From Phenylobacterium sp. (GTDB lineage Bacteria > Pseudomonadota > Alphaproteobacteria > Caulobacterales > Caulobacteraceae): 64,000 nt of DNA. How positions within the stretch are numbered: position 1 is the first letter of the stretch; every line of letters starts with the position of its first letter. Shown here one piece after another: positions 9,086 to 18,507 of this stretch. The translations under genes were made by a program, and so were the position numbers. Under the pieces are notes generated by a model that was not told where the DNA came from, searched no databases, and worked only from the letters and a program-made list of their open reading frames with translations. The stretch is taken from the NCBI RefSeq assembly GCF_030646615.1, contig NZ_JAUSLG010000047.1, positions 117,511 through 181,510 on the forward strand, in the 5' to 3' direction.

Positions 9086-10471
9086 TTATCGGCGCATACT
9101 GATAAGTTCATCCAGCATCTGGTCGGCCGTTGTAATGATGCGCGAGCAGGCTGAGTAAGCTTTCTGGGTGGTGATCAGGCCTGTAAACTCAGCCGACATG
9201 TCGACTGTGGAGTTTTCGAGGGTGGAGGGTGAAATGGCGCCGGCCCCGCCCTGGCCCGGGAGCTTGATCACATACTCACCGCTGTCGATGGTGCCGCGGT
9301 AGGCGTTGCCGCTGACCGCCTGCAATCCGTCGGGATTGGTGAAGGTGGCGACGCCGATCTGGGCGATCTTTCGCACCTGGCTGTTGTCGAAGATGGCCGA
9401 GACGATGCCGGCCTCGTCGACCTCCACACCCACCACGGTGCCGACCGTGGCGCCGTCGGGGTTCACCAAGCGGACGGTGGAGGCGTTGGCGTACTGGGTC
9501 AGCTTGTTCAGGTCGAAGGTGATGTCCTGGGCGCCGACCCCAAGGGCGTCATCCCAGCGGGGCGTATCGGCCGTGCCCGAGGCCGCCAGGCTGATGGTCG
9601 GGGCCGCGCCCGCCGCGCCGAACAGGGTCGTATTGGCGAGGTCGATGGTGCCGTCCTGGTTGAACATCACCAGGCCTTCGGCGATCTGGCCCGAGGGGCC
9701 GCCCGTCACGTCGCCGGCGGGAATGGCGTAGATTTCCGCGTGCCATTCATTGGGATTGGCCGACGAGCGCAGCAGGCTGATGGACACCTTGTGGGTGCCG
9801 CCCATGGTGTCGACGACGTTCATCTCGATGCTGAAGTCCGGCTGGGTGCCGGTCAGCGGGTCGGCGTTCTCCTCCCAGTCGGCCATGGAGCGGGTGGCCG
9901 CATCATAGGTGCCTTCGGCCGCCGAGATGGTCTGACGCTTGTCCAGATTGGCGTTGATGACCACGTTGGCCGTGGCCTGAACGGCCGAGCCCAGGTTCTT
10001 GACGTTGATCGAGTCCAGCTCGTTCAGGTCAGACGGGTTGTAACTGATCGTCCCGTCCGCGGCGATCGGCCAGCCCTGCAGGAAGAAGCCGGCGTCATTA
10101 CGCAGGAAGCCGTCAGCGTCGACGCTGAACGAACCCGCCCGGGTGAAGACCCGCTTGTCGGCGTCCGTCAGGCCGGCGCCCTTCTCCGTGACGATGAAGA
10201 AGCCGTCGCCAGCGATGGCGAGGTCAGTGGAGGCGTTGGCGCTCTGGATCAGCCCCTGCTGGCTGATGTACTGCCGTGTCAGGCCCTGGACGCCGCCGGC
10301 GCTGTAGCGCCCGGTCACCGCCTGGGCGGTCACGATATTGGCGAAGTTCACCTGGTTTCGCTTGTAGGCGACAGTGTTGATGTTGGCGATGTTGTCGGAG
10401 ATCGCGGCGAGCGCCGAGGAATTGGCGGTCAATCCCGACACGCCGGCGAGCATGGCGCTGTTGATACTCAT
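9086..10471 (-). CDS. flgE: Flagellar hook protein FlgE
   Basis: Structural subunit of the flagellar hook, secreted through the flagellar type III apparatus. The N-terminal rod/hook signature is clear (MSINSAMLAGVSGLTANSSA, then SDNIANINTVAYKRNQVNF), and the C-terminal coiled segment reads ENSTVDMSAEFTGLITTQKAYSACSRIITTADQML. The 461 residues are shorter than the Caulobacter crescentus hook protein as I remember it, the difference lying in the variable surface domain. It is the third gene of the run fliK-flgD-flgE-sciP, 59 nt after flgD. Confidence 0.95.
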   Translation of the reverse strand: MSINSAMLAGVSGLTANSSALAAISDNIANINTVAYKRNQVNFANIVTAQAVTGRYSAGGVQGLTRQYISQQGLIQSANASTDLAIAGDGFFIVTEKGAGLTDADKRVFTRAGSFSVDADGFLRNDAGFFLQGWPIAADGTISYNPSDLNELDSINVKNLGSAVQATANVVINANLDKRQTISAAEGTYDAATRSMADWEENADPLTGTQPDFSIEMNVVDTMGGTHKVSISLLRSSANPNEWHAEIYAIPAGDVTGGPSGQIAEGLVMFNQDGTIDLANTTLFGAAGAAPTISLAASGTADTPRWDDALGVGAQDITFDLNKLTQYANASTVRLVNPDGATVGTVVGVEVDEAGIVSAIFDNSQVRKIAQIGVATFTNPDGLQAVSGNAYRGTIDSGEYVIKLPGQGGAGAISPSTLENSTVDMSAEFTGLITTQKAYSACSRIITTADQMLDELISMRR

Positions 10472-10530
10472 GGGGGCTTGCCTTCTCTAGGGGTTGTGGG
10501 GGGCTTGGACGGACCCTTTCAGGACGGCGC

Positions 10531-11274
10531 TCAGGCCGCCTGCGCCGGGGTCTCTTCGTCGTCGCTGTCGTTGGTAGGATCTGGGGTGGTATCGGTTTGG
10601 GTGGTCTTCTCAGTGGGCAGGCCGATACTGCTGATCGTCTGCCAGAGCGCGCGGCTGCCCCCGATGGTCACATAGGTCTGTCCATCGATTTGCTCGACGG
10701 CGCGGACCAACCCCTGGATGAACGTGTTGTGGCCTACGGTGGCGCCGGCGGTGTCGGTGGCGGTGATGCGCAGGGTGTAGGTCCCGCCGTCAGGCAGCTG
10801 AGAGCCCAGGATATTCTTGCCGTTCCAGCTGAAGTCGTGCTCGCCGCCCTGGACATTCTCCAGGGCCTGGACGTGGACGATGGAGCCCTTGTCGTCGAGG
10901 ACCTCGATCTTGACGCTCTGGGCCTCACGGTCGAGGCGATAGACCCACTCAGCCTGGCCCTTGGACAGGTTGGCCGTGTCGGTAGCCGCCCGGACTTCCT
11001 TGCCGATCAGGCTGACGGCGTCGGCGACGCCGTCGCCGGCCGAGCCCACCAACTGCTTCAGAAGGTCATTGGTCAGCAATTGCTGCTCGACCCCGGTCAT
11101 CTGCACGATCTGTTGGGTGAAGTCGCCGGAATCCATCGGCGAGAGTGGGTCCTGGTTCTTCATCTGCGTGGTCAGCAGGATGAGGAAGGTGTCGAAGCTC
11201 TCGGCCAGACGCTGGGAGCCCGCATTGGTCCCCGACGTCGCGGTGGTCTGGGTGTTGTTGACGGTGTCGACCAT
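10531..11274 (-). CDS. flgD: Flagellar hook-capping/assembly protein FlgD
   Basis: Scaffold cap required for FlgE polymerisation. The N-terminal FlgD block is visible (SFDTFLILLTTQMKNQDPLSPMDSGDFTQQIVQMTGVEQQ), followed by an FLG-type Ig/beta domain (PDGGTYTLRITATDTAGA) and an acidic threonine-rich tail. 247 residues, within the family range. The start lies 9 nt after the fliK stop, so the two are clearly co-transcribed. Confidence 0.95.
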   Translation of the reverse strand: MVDTVNNTQTTATSGTNAGSQRLAESFDTFLILLTTQMKNQDPLSPMDSGDFTQQIVQMTGVEQQLLTNDLLKQLVGSAGDGVADAVSLIGKEVRAATDTANLSKGQAEWVYRLDREAQSVKIEVLDDKGSIVHVQALENVQGGEHDFSWNGKNILGSQLPDGGTYTLRITATDTAGATVGHNTFIQGLVRAVEQIDGQTYVTIGGSRALWQTISSIGLPTEKTTQTDTTPDPTNDSDDEETPAQAA

Positions 11275-11283
11275 GGGGCTTCT

Positions 11284-12831
11284 CTAAATCCGAAGGTCTA
11301 CGCCGGTGGGGGACCGGCGTTGCTGGTAGAGGCGGGCGGCGACTGCGGCGGTTTCGGCCTCGTCGGCGACGCCGAGGGCGTTCTGGAAGGCGCGGCCCTG
11401 CCAGGCCTCCCGGTCGGGCGCCTGGTCGGCGAACCGCCCGCCGCCCTGGCCGTCCTGCGGCGACTGGAAGGACAGGCCGCCGGAGATGTCGAAGCCGGCC
11501 TGTTCCAGGGCCCGCTGCAGGTCTCCCGCCCGGCCACGCAGTTCGGCCGCCGCCTGTGGATTGTCGAAGGCCATGGCCGCGGTGAGCTTGCCCTGGGCGT
11601 CGATATCCACCCGCACGTCCACCCGGCCGAGGCCCTCTGGCGTCAGCTGGATGTCGAAGTGCGTGTTGCGGCCCTGCAGCTTGCGCGACACCTGGGCGGC
11701 CAGGTCGGCCACGGTGGCCGAGGTCGCCGCGACGCGGGCGGCCTCGCGCGCTTCAAGATGGGCCGCAGAGGTTTGGGTGGCCGTGGACGTGCTGGGCTGA
11801 TCGGGGGCGTCAAGATCGGCGCCGGCGTCCGGGGTCTCGAGATCCGCCGGTGCGGCGTCACGCGCCGCAGATTCGGCCACGGAGGCCAGCAGGGCGGGGC
11901 CCTCGGGCTTGGAGGCTGCGGCGGCGGGATTGGGCTGCGCCGGTGAGAAGGCGTTGGGCTTGGCCTGTTCGACAGCCACGTTGGGCTTGGCCTCAGCCGT
12001 CTTGGCCGCCGCGGGCGGCGCCGACTCGTCGCTCTCGACGGCCGCGGCCTCGACGGAGTCCACAGTCTGGGTCGCCTTGAGGCTGGTGGCGGAGGCTGCG
12101 ACGGCTGCGGTCATCAGCGGCTGGGCGGCCGTAGTGACCGCGGCCGGGGCGGCGGCCAGGGCGGTTGGGGGCGGCGCAGGCGGCGTGTCTGTCGCAACCG
12201 GCGCGGCAGGCGCCGCGGCGACCGATGTGGCCGCCGACCGGCGCTCCGGGGTCTGGGCGGCCAGGTCGCCTGCCGGGACGCTGAGCGCCGGCTTGGGATC
12301 GGTGGTCGGGACCGGGGCCGGCGCGGCGTCGGCCGTCTCGGCTGGGACTGGCCCCTCCGGCGTCCCCTTGGCGGCTGGGGCCGGCGTTTCAGCGGTCTCG
12401 GCCGGAGGCGCCTCAGGCTCAGCGGCGAGGGCGGCTTCGACCTCAAGGGGTCGCGCGGAAGACGGCGCCCGGGCGGCGACGGCGTCGATGGCGGTCTGCG
12501 CGCCGTCTCCTGTCACCACGGGCGGCATGATGGGCGCCGGCGCCTGGGCGGCCGCAGCCAGCAGGGCGGCCTCGGCGGCCATCGCTTCGGCGTCTTCCCC
12601 TTCGGGCGTGGCTTCGGCCGGGACCGCATCCACTGGGGCGGGCGGTTGCCCCTTGGCCCCGGGGACGACCGGGGCCTGGCCTTGCGCCTCGGGCGTTTCT
12701 CCCAGCAGGGCCGCCAACAGGGCGCCGAAACCAGAAGCGGCCGAAGCGCCCGAAGCGTCAGGCGCAACCTGGCCGCCGGCTCCAGAGACGGCGGGGGGCG
12801 GAACGGCGATAAGCGGCAGCGAGAACGACAT
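11284..12831 (-). CDS. fliK: Flagellar hook-length control protein FliK
   Basis: Secreted ruler protein that sets hook length and triggers the export-specificity switch. It has 515 residues, with a long alanine/proline/glutamate-rich low-complexity N-terminal two-thirds, as expected for the ruler. The C-terminal Flg_hook domain contains the typical LTPEGLGRVDVRVDIDAQGKLTAAMAFDNPQAAAELR block, with LQRALEQAGFDI after it. The call rests on that domain and on the position directly ahead of flgD. It is the first gene of the operon; a sigma-54 promoter lies about 90 nt upstream. Confidence 0.9.
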   Translation of the reverse strand: MSFSLPLIAVPPPAVSGAGGQVAPDASGASAASGFGALLAALLGETPEAQGQAPVVPGAKGQPPAPVDAVPAEATPEGEDAEAMAAEAALLAAAAQAPAPIMPPVVTGDGAQTAIDAVAARAPSSARPLEVEAALAAEPEAPPAETAETPAPAAKGTPEGPVPAETADAAPAPVPTTDPKPALSVPAGDLAAQTPERRSAATSVAAAPAAPVATDTPPAPPPTALAAAPAAVTTAAQPLMTAAVAASATSLKATQTVDSVEAAAVESDESAPPAAAKTAEAKPNVAVEQAKPNAFSPAQPNPAAAASKPEGPALLASVAESAARDAAPADLETPDAGADLDAPDQPSTSTATQTSAAHLEAREAARVAATSATVADLAAQVSRKLQGRNTHFDIQLTPEGLGRVDVRVDIDAQGKLTAAMAFDNPQAAAELRGRAGDLQRALEQAGFDISGGLSFQSPQDGQGGGRFADQAPDREAWQGRAFQNALGVADEAETAAVAARLYQQRRSPTGVDLRI

Positions 12832-12921
12832 CAGGGCCAGCAGGCTGGGCGCAGAAGCGTGTGCGCCGGACAGGGGGTGGGATGTGGCGCCTGCTGCGCC
12901 GGGGTGTTCGACACAATGCCA

Positions 12922-12936
12922 GCAACCTTCACGCCA
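12922..12936 (-). promoter_or_regulatory. Sigma-54 promoter for fliK-flgD-flgE
   Basis: Minus-strand TGGCGT-GAAGG-TTGC has the invariant GG (12934-12935) and GC (12922-12923) of a sigma-54 -24/-12 promoter with the required 10-nt spacing. Predicted transcription start is near 12910, about 80 nt before the fliK start. Hook genes in Caulobacter are transcribed by RpoN with the activator FlbD, so the assignment fits. Confidence 0.72.
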
Positions 12937-13096
12937 GTTTCCGTGATGACGCTAAGGGGCGGAAAACGCTGATGAAAAAGATTGCGTACCTTTCGGTCGC
13001 CATTGCTGGCGCAGGCCGATCTTGCCCAGTCGACCGATCATGGCCCGGACGAGTCTGCCGCCTTTCAAAAGGGTTACCGAGCTTGGGCGCGAAAGC

Positions 13097-13111
13097 TGGC
13101 GCCAGATTTGC
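13097..13111 (+). promoter_or_regulatory. Sigma-54 promoter for flgK-flgL
   Basis: Plus-strand TGGCGC-CAGAT-TTGC shows GG at 13098-13099 and GC at 13110-13111 separated by exactly 10 nt, the sigma-54 -24/-12 arrangement. The start of transcription would be near 13123, giving a leader of about 135 nt before flgK. It is divergent from the fliK promoter. The 427-nt interval 12832-13258 contains no gene I can support. Confidence 0.72.
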
Positions 13112-13201
13112 GACCCTTCAGATGTCCGTTCCGGGCCCTGAATGGGTCGGTATTGAAAAGGCTAGGGTTTTTCCGGACCCTCGCGTGCGCGTTCACTCTA
13201 T

Positions 13202-13222
13202 GCCCGGCAGAATGCGCCGGGC
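13202..13222. promoter_or_regulatory. Perfect inverted repeat in the flgK leader, candidate activator (ftr-like) site
   Basis: GCCCGGC (13202-13208) and GCCGGGC (13216-13222) form a perfect 7-bp inverted repeat with a 7-nt spacer, about 80-100 nt downstream of the predicted flgK transcription start. In Caulobacter the FlbD enhancer sites (ftr) of sigma-54 flagellar promoters often lie about 100 bp away on the downstream side and contain CGGC half-sites. An RNA hairpin near the flgK start is the alternative. Function is inferred from position only. Confidence 0.4.
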
Positions 13223-13258
13223 GCCGCAGCGAGGATTGCCGGGTGGAAGGTGAAGGCC

Positions 13259-15355
13259 ATGTCGCTGACAGCGGTCCTGAAGACAGCCAATTCCGGCCTG
13301 GTGGCGTCGCAGGTCGGACTCCGAGCCGTCTCCGACAACATCGCCAACGTCAACACCGCCGGCTACGTCCGCAAGACGGTCGACCAGCAGCAAATGGTGG
13401 TGGGCGGCCGCGGAATGGGCGTCGAGGTCTCCGGCGTCAAGCGGGTGACCGATCAGTATCTCCAACTGGCCAGTCTGAGCTCGGCCTCCGAGGCGGGGCG
13501 CTGGGAAGCGGTCGCCCAGTATATGGACAACGCCCAGTCCCTGTTCGGCGACCCCTCCGGCGACAGCTTCTTCTTCGGACGGCTCGACGACATCTGGAGC
13601 GCCTTTGCGGCGACGGCCAACGACCCGTCCTCCAGCCTGCTGCGCAGTCAGGCGCTCTCCACCGTCGAGGATTTCCTCAACGAAGGCGCGCGGATCAACA
13701 ACTCCCTTCAGGACCTGTTCCGGACCGTCGACACCAAGATCACCGCCGACATCGACCGGGCCAATGATCTGCTCGACCAGATCAACAAGCTGAACGCCGA
13801 CATCAGCCGGGCCAAGATGGTCAATGCCGACGCCTCGGGCTCGGAGAACATCCAGAGCCAGCTGGTCGACGAACTGAGCGGCCTGATCAACGTCCAGGTC
13901 TCGGCCCGCCCCACCGGCGGTCTGATGATCCGCTCCACCGAAGGGGTGATGCTGGCGGGCGACGGCGCAGCCGTGCTGGCCTATTCCCGCACCGACAGCA
14001 CCAAGGGCTATATCACCGCGGTCACCACCGCGGGATCGGGCGTCAGCAAGCCCATCACCATCACTGGCGGCGAACTGCGCGGGCTGTTGGACCTGCGCGA
14101 CGACAAGCTGCCGGGCCTGTCCGACCAGCTGGGCGAGTTCATGACCCGGGCCTCGGACGCGATCAACGCCGCCCATAACGGCGCCACCACCGTGCCGGCC
14201 CAGGCGACCTTGACCGGGCGCTATACGGGCCTTGACCTGCCCACTGCGGTCAGCGGTTTCAGCGGCGCCACGACGGTCGCCATCGTCGACAGTGCGGGTC
14301 AGCTGACCCGCCGGGTGGATATCGACTTCGACGCCGGGACCATGAGCGTGGACGGGGGCCCCGCGGCGGCCTTCACACCGGCGAGCTTCCTGGCCGATCT
14401 GAACACCAGCCTGGGGGCCACCGGATCGGCGACCTTCACCAACGGGGCGCTCAGCATCTCGGCCGCCACCGGCGGCGTGGCGGTGGACGAGGGCACATCC
14501 CAGAAGGCCGGGCGGGGCTTCTCGCACTTCTTTGGTCTGAACGACATCATCCGCTCGGACGGCGTCACCAACTATGACAGCGGCCTGTCCCTCACCGACG
14601 CCCACGGCTTTACGCCCGGCGACCAGATGGTGCTGCGGCTGGCCCAGCCCGACGGCAAGCCGATCCGCGACGTGACGGTCACCGTGCCCGCCGGCGCCAC
14701 CATGGCCGACCTTGTCAACGCCCTGAACAGCAACACCACAGGCGTCGGGCTCTATGGCCAGTACAGTCTGGACGCCAATGGCGCCCTGGCCTTTACGGGG
14801 TCCGAGCCCTTCTACGCCACAGCCTCGGTGGTGCAGGACAACACCTCCCGCGGCGTCGGCGGGCCCTCCATCAGCGAGCTCTTCGGCCTGGGGGTCACAG
14901 AGCGCACGAGCCGGGCCAACCGGCTAGCGGTGGCCTCGTCCTTTATCGCCAACCCGATGAAGATCGGCCTGGCCAAGCTCGATCTCTCCATGGCCCCGGG
15001 CCAGCCGGTGCTGACCCCGGGGGATGGCCGCGGCGCCCTGGCCCTGGCCAATGCCGGTGATGTGGTGACGCGGTTCTCCGCAGCCGGCTCCCTGGGCAAG
15101 GTGGACATGACTCTCTCGCGCTACGCCTCGGAATTCGGCGGCTCCGTCGGTCGGGAGGCCGCCGCCGCCGACACCCGCCGAGACAGCGCGCGGGCGGTCC
15201 AGACCGAGGCCATGAACCGGCGCCAGGCGGTCGAGGGCGTCAATCTCGACGAAGAGCTGGTGCGAATGACCACTTATCAACAGGCCTTCAACGCTTCGGC
15301 CCGCATGATCCAGGCGGCCAAGGAATTGTTCGACGTCCTGACCAACATCGTCTGA
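13259..15355 (+). CDS. flgK: Flagellar hook-associated protein 1, FlgK
   Basis: First hook-filament junction protein, exported by the flagellar type III system. The N-terminal segment MSLTAVLKTANSGLVASQVGLRAVSDNIANVNTAGYVRK and the C-terminal VEGVNLDEELVRMTTYQQAFNASARMIQAAKELFDVL are diagnostic. The frame is also open from a GTG at 13250, but the ATG at 13259 starts directly at the conserved N-terminus and gives 698 residues. flgL follows 10 nt later, so the two form an operon driven by the sigma-54 promoter upstream. Confidence 0.95.
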   Translation: MSLTAVLKTANSGLVASQVGLRAVSDNIANVNTAGYVRKTVDQQQMVVGGRGMGVEVSGVKRVTDQYLQLASLSSASEAGRWEAVAQYMDNAQSLFGDPSGDSFFFGRLDDIWSAFAATANDPSSSLLRSQALSTVEDFLNEGARINNSLQDLFRTVDTKITADIDRANDLLDQINKLNADISRAKMVNADASGSENIQSQLVDELSGLINVQVSARPTGGLMIRSTEGVMLAGDGAAVLAYSRTDSTKGYITAVTTAGSGVSKPITITGGELRGLLDLRDDKLPGLSDQLGEFMTRASDAINAAHNGATTVPAQATLTGRYTGLDLPTAVSGFSGATTVAIVDSAGQLTRRVDIDFDAGTMSVDGGPAAAFTPASFLADLNTSLGATGSATFTNGALSISAATGGVAVDEGTSQKAGRGFSHFFGLNDIIRSDGVTNYDSGLSLTDAHGFTPGDQMVLRLAQPDGKPIRDVTVTVPAGATMADLVNALNSNTTGVGLYGQYSLDANGALAFTGSEPFYATASVVQDNTSRGVGGPSISELFGLGVTERTSRANRLAVASSFIANPMKIGLAKLDLSMAPGQPVLTPGDGRGALALANAGDVVTRFSAAGSLGKVDMTLSRYASEFGGSVGREAAAADTRRDSARAVQTEAMNRRQAVEGVNLDEELVRMTTYQQAFNASARMIQAAKELFDVLTNIV

Positions 15356-15365
15356 GGGCATTCAC

Positions 15366-16298
15366 ATGGTGAGCCGCGTCTCCACCGGCGGAAACTACAG
15401 CGCCGTCCTGGCCAATCTGATCGCCGCCCAGCAGCGGCAGACCGACGCCGGGGAAAAGGTCTCGAGCCAAAAGAACGGTTCGGACCTGAAGGACTATTCG
15501 CGCAACGCCGAGATGCTGACGGCGATGCGCTCTATCGACACCCGCCTGGCCGGCTATACCGAGCAGAACAAGCTGGTGAACGACAAGCTGATCACCCAGG
15601 ACTTCGCGCTCAACCAAGTGGCCGACGCCGCCCAGACCGCCCGCCAGGCGATCGCCGAAGCCATCGCCAGCGGCCGGGTGGACACCCTGATGCAGGATAT
15701 GCAGGGCGCCTTCCGCAATGGCGTCGAGGGGCTGAACAGCCGCTATGGCGGCAAGTACCTGTTTTCCGGCGGCCAGGTGGACACCCCGCCGTTCTCGGCC
15801 ACCTCGCTCAGCGACCTGACCATCCCGGCGACCAATGTGGCCGACTACTTCCACAATGACACCTTCATCGCCCAGGCCAAGGTGGACGACTCCACCCTCG
15901 TCAATACGGGCTTCCTGGCCGACGCCTTCGGCACGGGCATGATGGAGGCCTTCAAGGCGGTGCAGGCGTTCCACGAGGGGGCCGATGGCCCCTTCAACGG
16001 CAATCTGACCGATGCCCAGCGCACCTTCCTGGAGGGACAGCTGCAGGTCTGGGACAGCGTCTATAACGACCAGATCAACATCGCTGGCCGCAACGGTATG
16101 GTCCAGAGCCGGGTCGAGTCGGTGAAGGAGGACCTGGTCATCCGCACCAACAGCATAAAGAGCATGATCGGGGACATCGTCGACGCCGACATGACCCTGG
16201 CCATTTCCAATCTCGAACAGGCCCAGATTTCCGTTCAGGCCGCCGCCCAGGTCTTTATCGCGCTGAAGGAAAGCTCGCTGCTCAACGTCCTGAGATAG
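15366..16298 (+). CDS. flgL: Flagellar hook-associated protein 3, FlgL
   Basis: Second hook-filament junction protein, flagellin-like. 310 residues with an N-terminal flagellin-type helical segment (MVSRVSTGGNYSAVLANLIAAQQRQ, then GEKVSSQKNGSDLKDYSRNAEMLTAMRSIDTRL), the central KYLFSGGQVDTPPF motif of FlgL/flagellins, and a C-terminal helix (DADMTLAISNLEQAQISVQAAAQVF). It directly follows flgK. The coding end is 5 nt from the end of the converging GST gene. Confidence 0.92.
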   Translation: MVSRVSTGGNYSAVLANLIAAQQRQTDAGEKVSSQKNGSDLKDYSRNAEMLTAMRSIDTRLAGYTEQNKLVNDKLITQDFALNQVADAAQTARQAIAEAIASGRVDTLMQDMQGAFRNGVEGLNSRYGGKYLFSGGQVDTPPFSATSLSDLTIPATNVADYFHNDTFIAQAKVDDSTLVNTGFLADAFGTGMMEAFKAVQAFHEGADGPFNGNLTDAQRTFLEGQLQVWDSVYNDQINIAGRNGMVQSRVESVKEDLVIRTNSIKSMIGDIVDADMTLAISNLEQAQISVQAAAQVFIALKESSLLNVLR

Positions 16299-16303
16299 GG
16301 CGC

Positions 16304-16981
16304 TCAGTCCTCAGGCCAGACCGTCGCGGGTTGGCTGGACAGGCTGTGGAAGGCGACATAGGCCTGATCCATGGGGCTTCCGACATAGCTCGGCCGTGAG
16401 ATCATGCGCTCCAGCCAGGCCTTGGCGGCCGGGGTCGCCTCCAGCAGGGCGGCGCCTTCCGACGTGCGGCCGAAGAACAGCAGGTGGGGCAGCAGGAAGG
16501 CGTCGGCCAGGGTCAGTTGGCGCCCCACCAGATAGCCGCCGTCCGCCGCGGCCTCGCCGATCAGCCGCATTTGCAGACGGAGCGGATCGCGGGCGGCCTG
16601 CAGGAAATCCTGATCGACCTCGAACCCCCAGTTGGGACGCACCAGGCGCTCTTTCATGAAGCGGTTCATGATCGGGAACACATAGGCGTTGACCAGGCTG
16701 ATCCAGCGCAGCACCTCGGCCTGGCCAAGCGCGTCGTGCGGCTGGAGGGGCGGGCCTTCGAAGGCGCGGTCTATATAATGGGTGATGGCCAGGGTCTCGT
16801 AGAGAATGACCTCGCCGTGCTGCATCACCGGCATCTTGCCGAACGGGTGCAGCCGAAGATGGGCCTCCGAGCCAAGGACCAGGGGGTTCAGCTCGTAGTC
16901 GATTCCCTTTTCGTCGGCCGCCAACATGGCGGTCCACAGATAGGCGCTGCCGGCCATCGAGTGAAAGATGAGTGTCGCCAT
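16304..16981 (-). CDS. Glutathione S-transferase family protein
   Basis: 225 residues with the two-domain GST layout: a thioredoxin-like N-terminal domain (TLIFHSMAGSAYLWTAMLAADEKGIDYEL, with cis-proline loop FGKMPVMQHGEVILYETLAITHYID) and an all-helical C-terminal domain (YLVGRQLTLADAFLLPHLLF). The ATG at 16981 has GGAG nine nucleotides upstream. The active-site position near residue 8-12 carries serines (HSMAGS). Substrate unknown; a cytosolic detoxification or isomerase role is the general family expectation. Confidence 0.88.
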   Translation of the reverse strand: MATLIFHSMAGSAYLWTAMLAADEKGIDYELNPLVLGSEAHLRLHPFGKMPVMQHGEVILYETLAITHYIDRAFEGPPLQPHDALGQAEVLRWISLVNAYVFPIMNRFMKERLVRPNWGFEVDQDFLQAARDPLRLQMRLIGEAAADGGYLVGRQLTLADAFLLPHLLFFGRTSEGAALLEATPAAKAWLERMISRPSYVGSPMDQAYVAFHSLSSQPATVWPED

Positions 16982-17070
16982 CGGTTGTCTCCCCGCCTTC
17001 GCCAGCTTCGCCGGCCTTGGAGGGCGTGGCCTTGTCCCGGATCAAATCACGAGGTCACGGGACCTGGAGA

Positions 17071-17092
17071 GAACATCTTGCGAACATAGAAC
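17071..17092 (+). promoter_or_regulatory. LexA (SOS) box upstream of recA
   Basis: GAAC (17071-17074), N7, GAAC (17082-17085) is a perfect alphaproteobacterial LexA box (GTTC-N7-GTTC on the other strand). A third GAAC follows at 17089-17092. It lies 87-108 nt upstream of the recA start in the 197-nt gap between the divergent GST and recA genes, where a recA promoter is expected. DNA-damage induction through LexA is inferred. Confidence 0.82.
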
Positions 17093-17178
17093 AAAAAGCG
17101 TACGACTGAGTCCTGGCCGCACAGACGGGGATCGCCCCGGTCGGCCCGACGGAATCATGGGATAAGGGGTCCCCTCAA

Positions 17179-18246
17179 ATGGCACAGTCGGCGTTGAAAC
17201 TCGTGGGTAAAGAAGAAGGCGACAAGCAGCGCGCGCTCGAGGCGGCGCTGTCTCAGATTGATCGGGCCTTCGGCAAGGGCTCGGTGATGAAGCTGGGGGA
17301 CAAGGGCAAGATCGTCGAGATCGAGTCCTTTTCCACCGGCTCCCTCGGCCTGGACCTGGCGCTGGGGATCGGCGGCCTGCCCAAGGGGCGGATTGTCGAG
17401 ATCTATGGCCCGGAAAGCTCCGGCAAGACGACGCTGGCCCTGCACGTGGTGGCCGAGGTCCAGAAGGGCGGCGGCACCGCGGCCTTCGTGGACGCCGAGC
17501 ACGCCCTGGACCCGTCCTACGCCCACAAGCTGGGCGTGAACCTGGACGACCTCCTGGTCTCGCAGCCGGACACCGGCGAGCAGGCCCTGGAGATCACCGA
17601 CACCCTGGTCCGTTCCGGCGCGGTTGACGTGATTGTCATCGACTCCGTGGCCGCCCTTACGCCGCGAGCCGAAATCGAAGGCGAGATGGGCGACAGCCTG
17701 CCGGGCCTGCAGGCCCGGCTGATGAGCCAGGCCCTGCGCAAGCTCACCGGCTCCATTTCCAAGACCAAGACCCTGGTCATCTTCATCAACCAGATCCGGA
17801 TGAAGATCGGCGTCATGTACGGCAGCCCGGAGACCACCACCGGCGGCAATGCGCTGAAGTTCTACGCCTCGGTGCGCCTGGACATCCGTCGCACCGGCTC
17901 GGTCAAGCAGCGTGACGAGATCGTCGGCAACAATGTCCGGGTCAAGGTGGTCAAGAACAAGGTGGCCCCGCCGTTCCGTGAGGTCGAGTTCGACATCATG
18001 TACGGCGAAGGCATCTCCAAGCTGGGCGAGATCATCGACCTGGGCGTCAAGGCCGGCGTGGTCGAGAAGTCCGGCTCCTGGTTCTCCTTCAACAGCCAGC
18101 GGATCGGCCAGGGCCGCGACAATGTGCGGGAATTCCTCAAGGCCAATCGCGATGTGGCCGACGAGATCGAGAAGGCGGTGCGCGGCGCCACCTCCAAGAT
18201 CGAGGAAGAACTGCTCGTCGGCGGACCTGACGACAAGGACGACTGA
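17179..18246 (+). CDS. recA: Recombinase RecA
   Basis: ATP-dependent strand-exchange protein for homologous recombination and co-protease for LexA cleavage. Walker A motif GPESSGKTT is at residues 77-85. The conserved [20 protein letters not shown] block (loop 2 region) is present, and the acidic tail ends in GGPDDKDD. 355 residues, full length. The ATG at 17179 has AAGGGG upstream. A LexA box precedes it and a strong terminator follows at 18393, so it is probably transcribed alone. Confidence 0.98.
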   Translation: MAQSALKLVGKEEGDKQRALEAALSQIDRAFGKGSVMKLGDKGKIVEIESFSTGSLGLDLALGIGGLPKGRIVEIYGPESSGKTTLALHVVAEVQKGGGTAAFVDAEHALDPSYAHKLGVNLDDLLVSQPDTGEQALEITDTLVRSGAVDVIVIDSVAALTPRAEIEGEMGDSLPGLQARLMSQALRKLTGSISKTKTLVIFINQIRMKIGVMYGSPETTTGGNALKFYASVRLDIRRTGSVKQRDEIVGNNVRVKVVKNKVAPPFREVEFDIMYGEGISKLGEIIDLGVKAGVVEKSGSWFSFNSQRIGQGRDNVREFLKANRDVADEIEKAVRGATSKIEEELLVGGPDDKDD

Positions 18247-18392
18247 GGCTTCTGGCCGGCATCCGTCACAGATGTCCTGAGGAGAGCCGGTCATAGGTTC
18301 TCCGCAGACAGCGTCGCGCCCGGGCCGGACGCCCCCGCCGATATGCGTTCGGTCCTCTCAGGACCCCAACGCGGCGCCTCGTTTGCGGAGGA

Positions 18393-18430
18393 GGACGCCC
18401 TGGCCCGCCGCCAGGGCGTCCTTTTTCTTT
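18393..18430 (+). terminator. Rho-independent terminator of recA
   Basis: GGACGCCCTGG (18393-18403) and CCAGGGCGTCC (18411-18421) pair perfectly over 11 bp around a 7-nt loop and are followed by TTTTTCTTT. It lies 147 nt past the recA stop and before alaS. The intervening 18247-18392 shows no gene. Confidence 0.9.
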
Positions 18431-18507
18431 GCGCGCGCCGTGGACTCCCGTAAACGACCGGCAAAATTCCCCTGCGCGGCCGAGCCTGCGCGCCCTATAT
18501 GCAAGCC

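Noticed and set aside
12861..13767. Open frames in and after the fliK-flgK control region (12861-13253 and 12982-13767)
   Set aside because: They cover the sigma-54 promoter and run out of phase through flgK; arginine/proline-rich translations typical of shadow frames.
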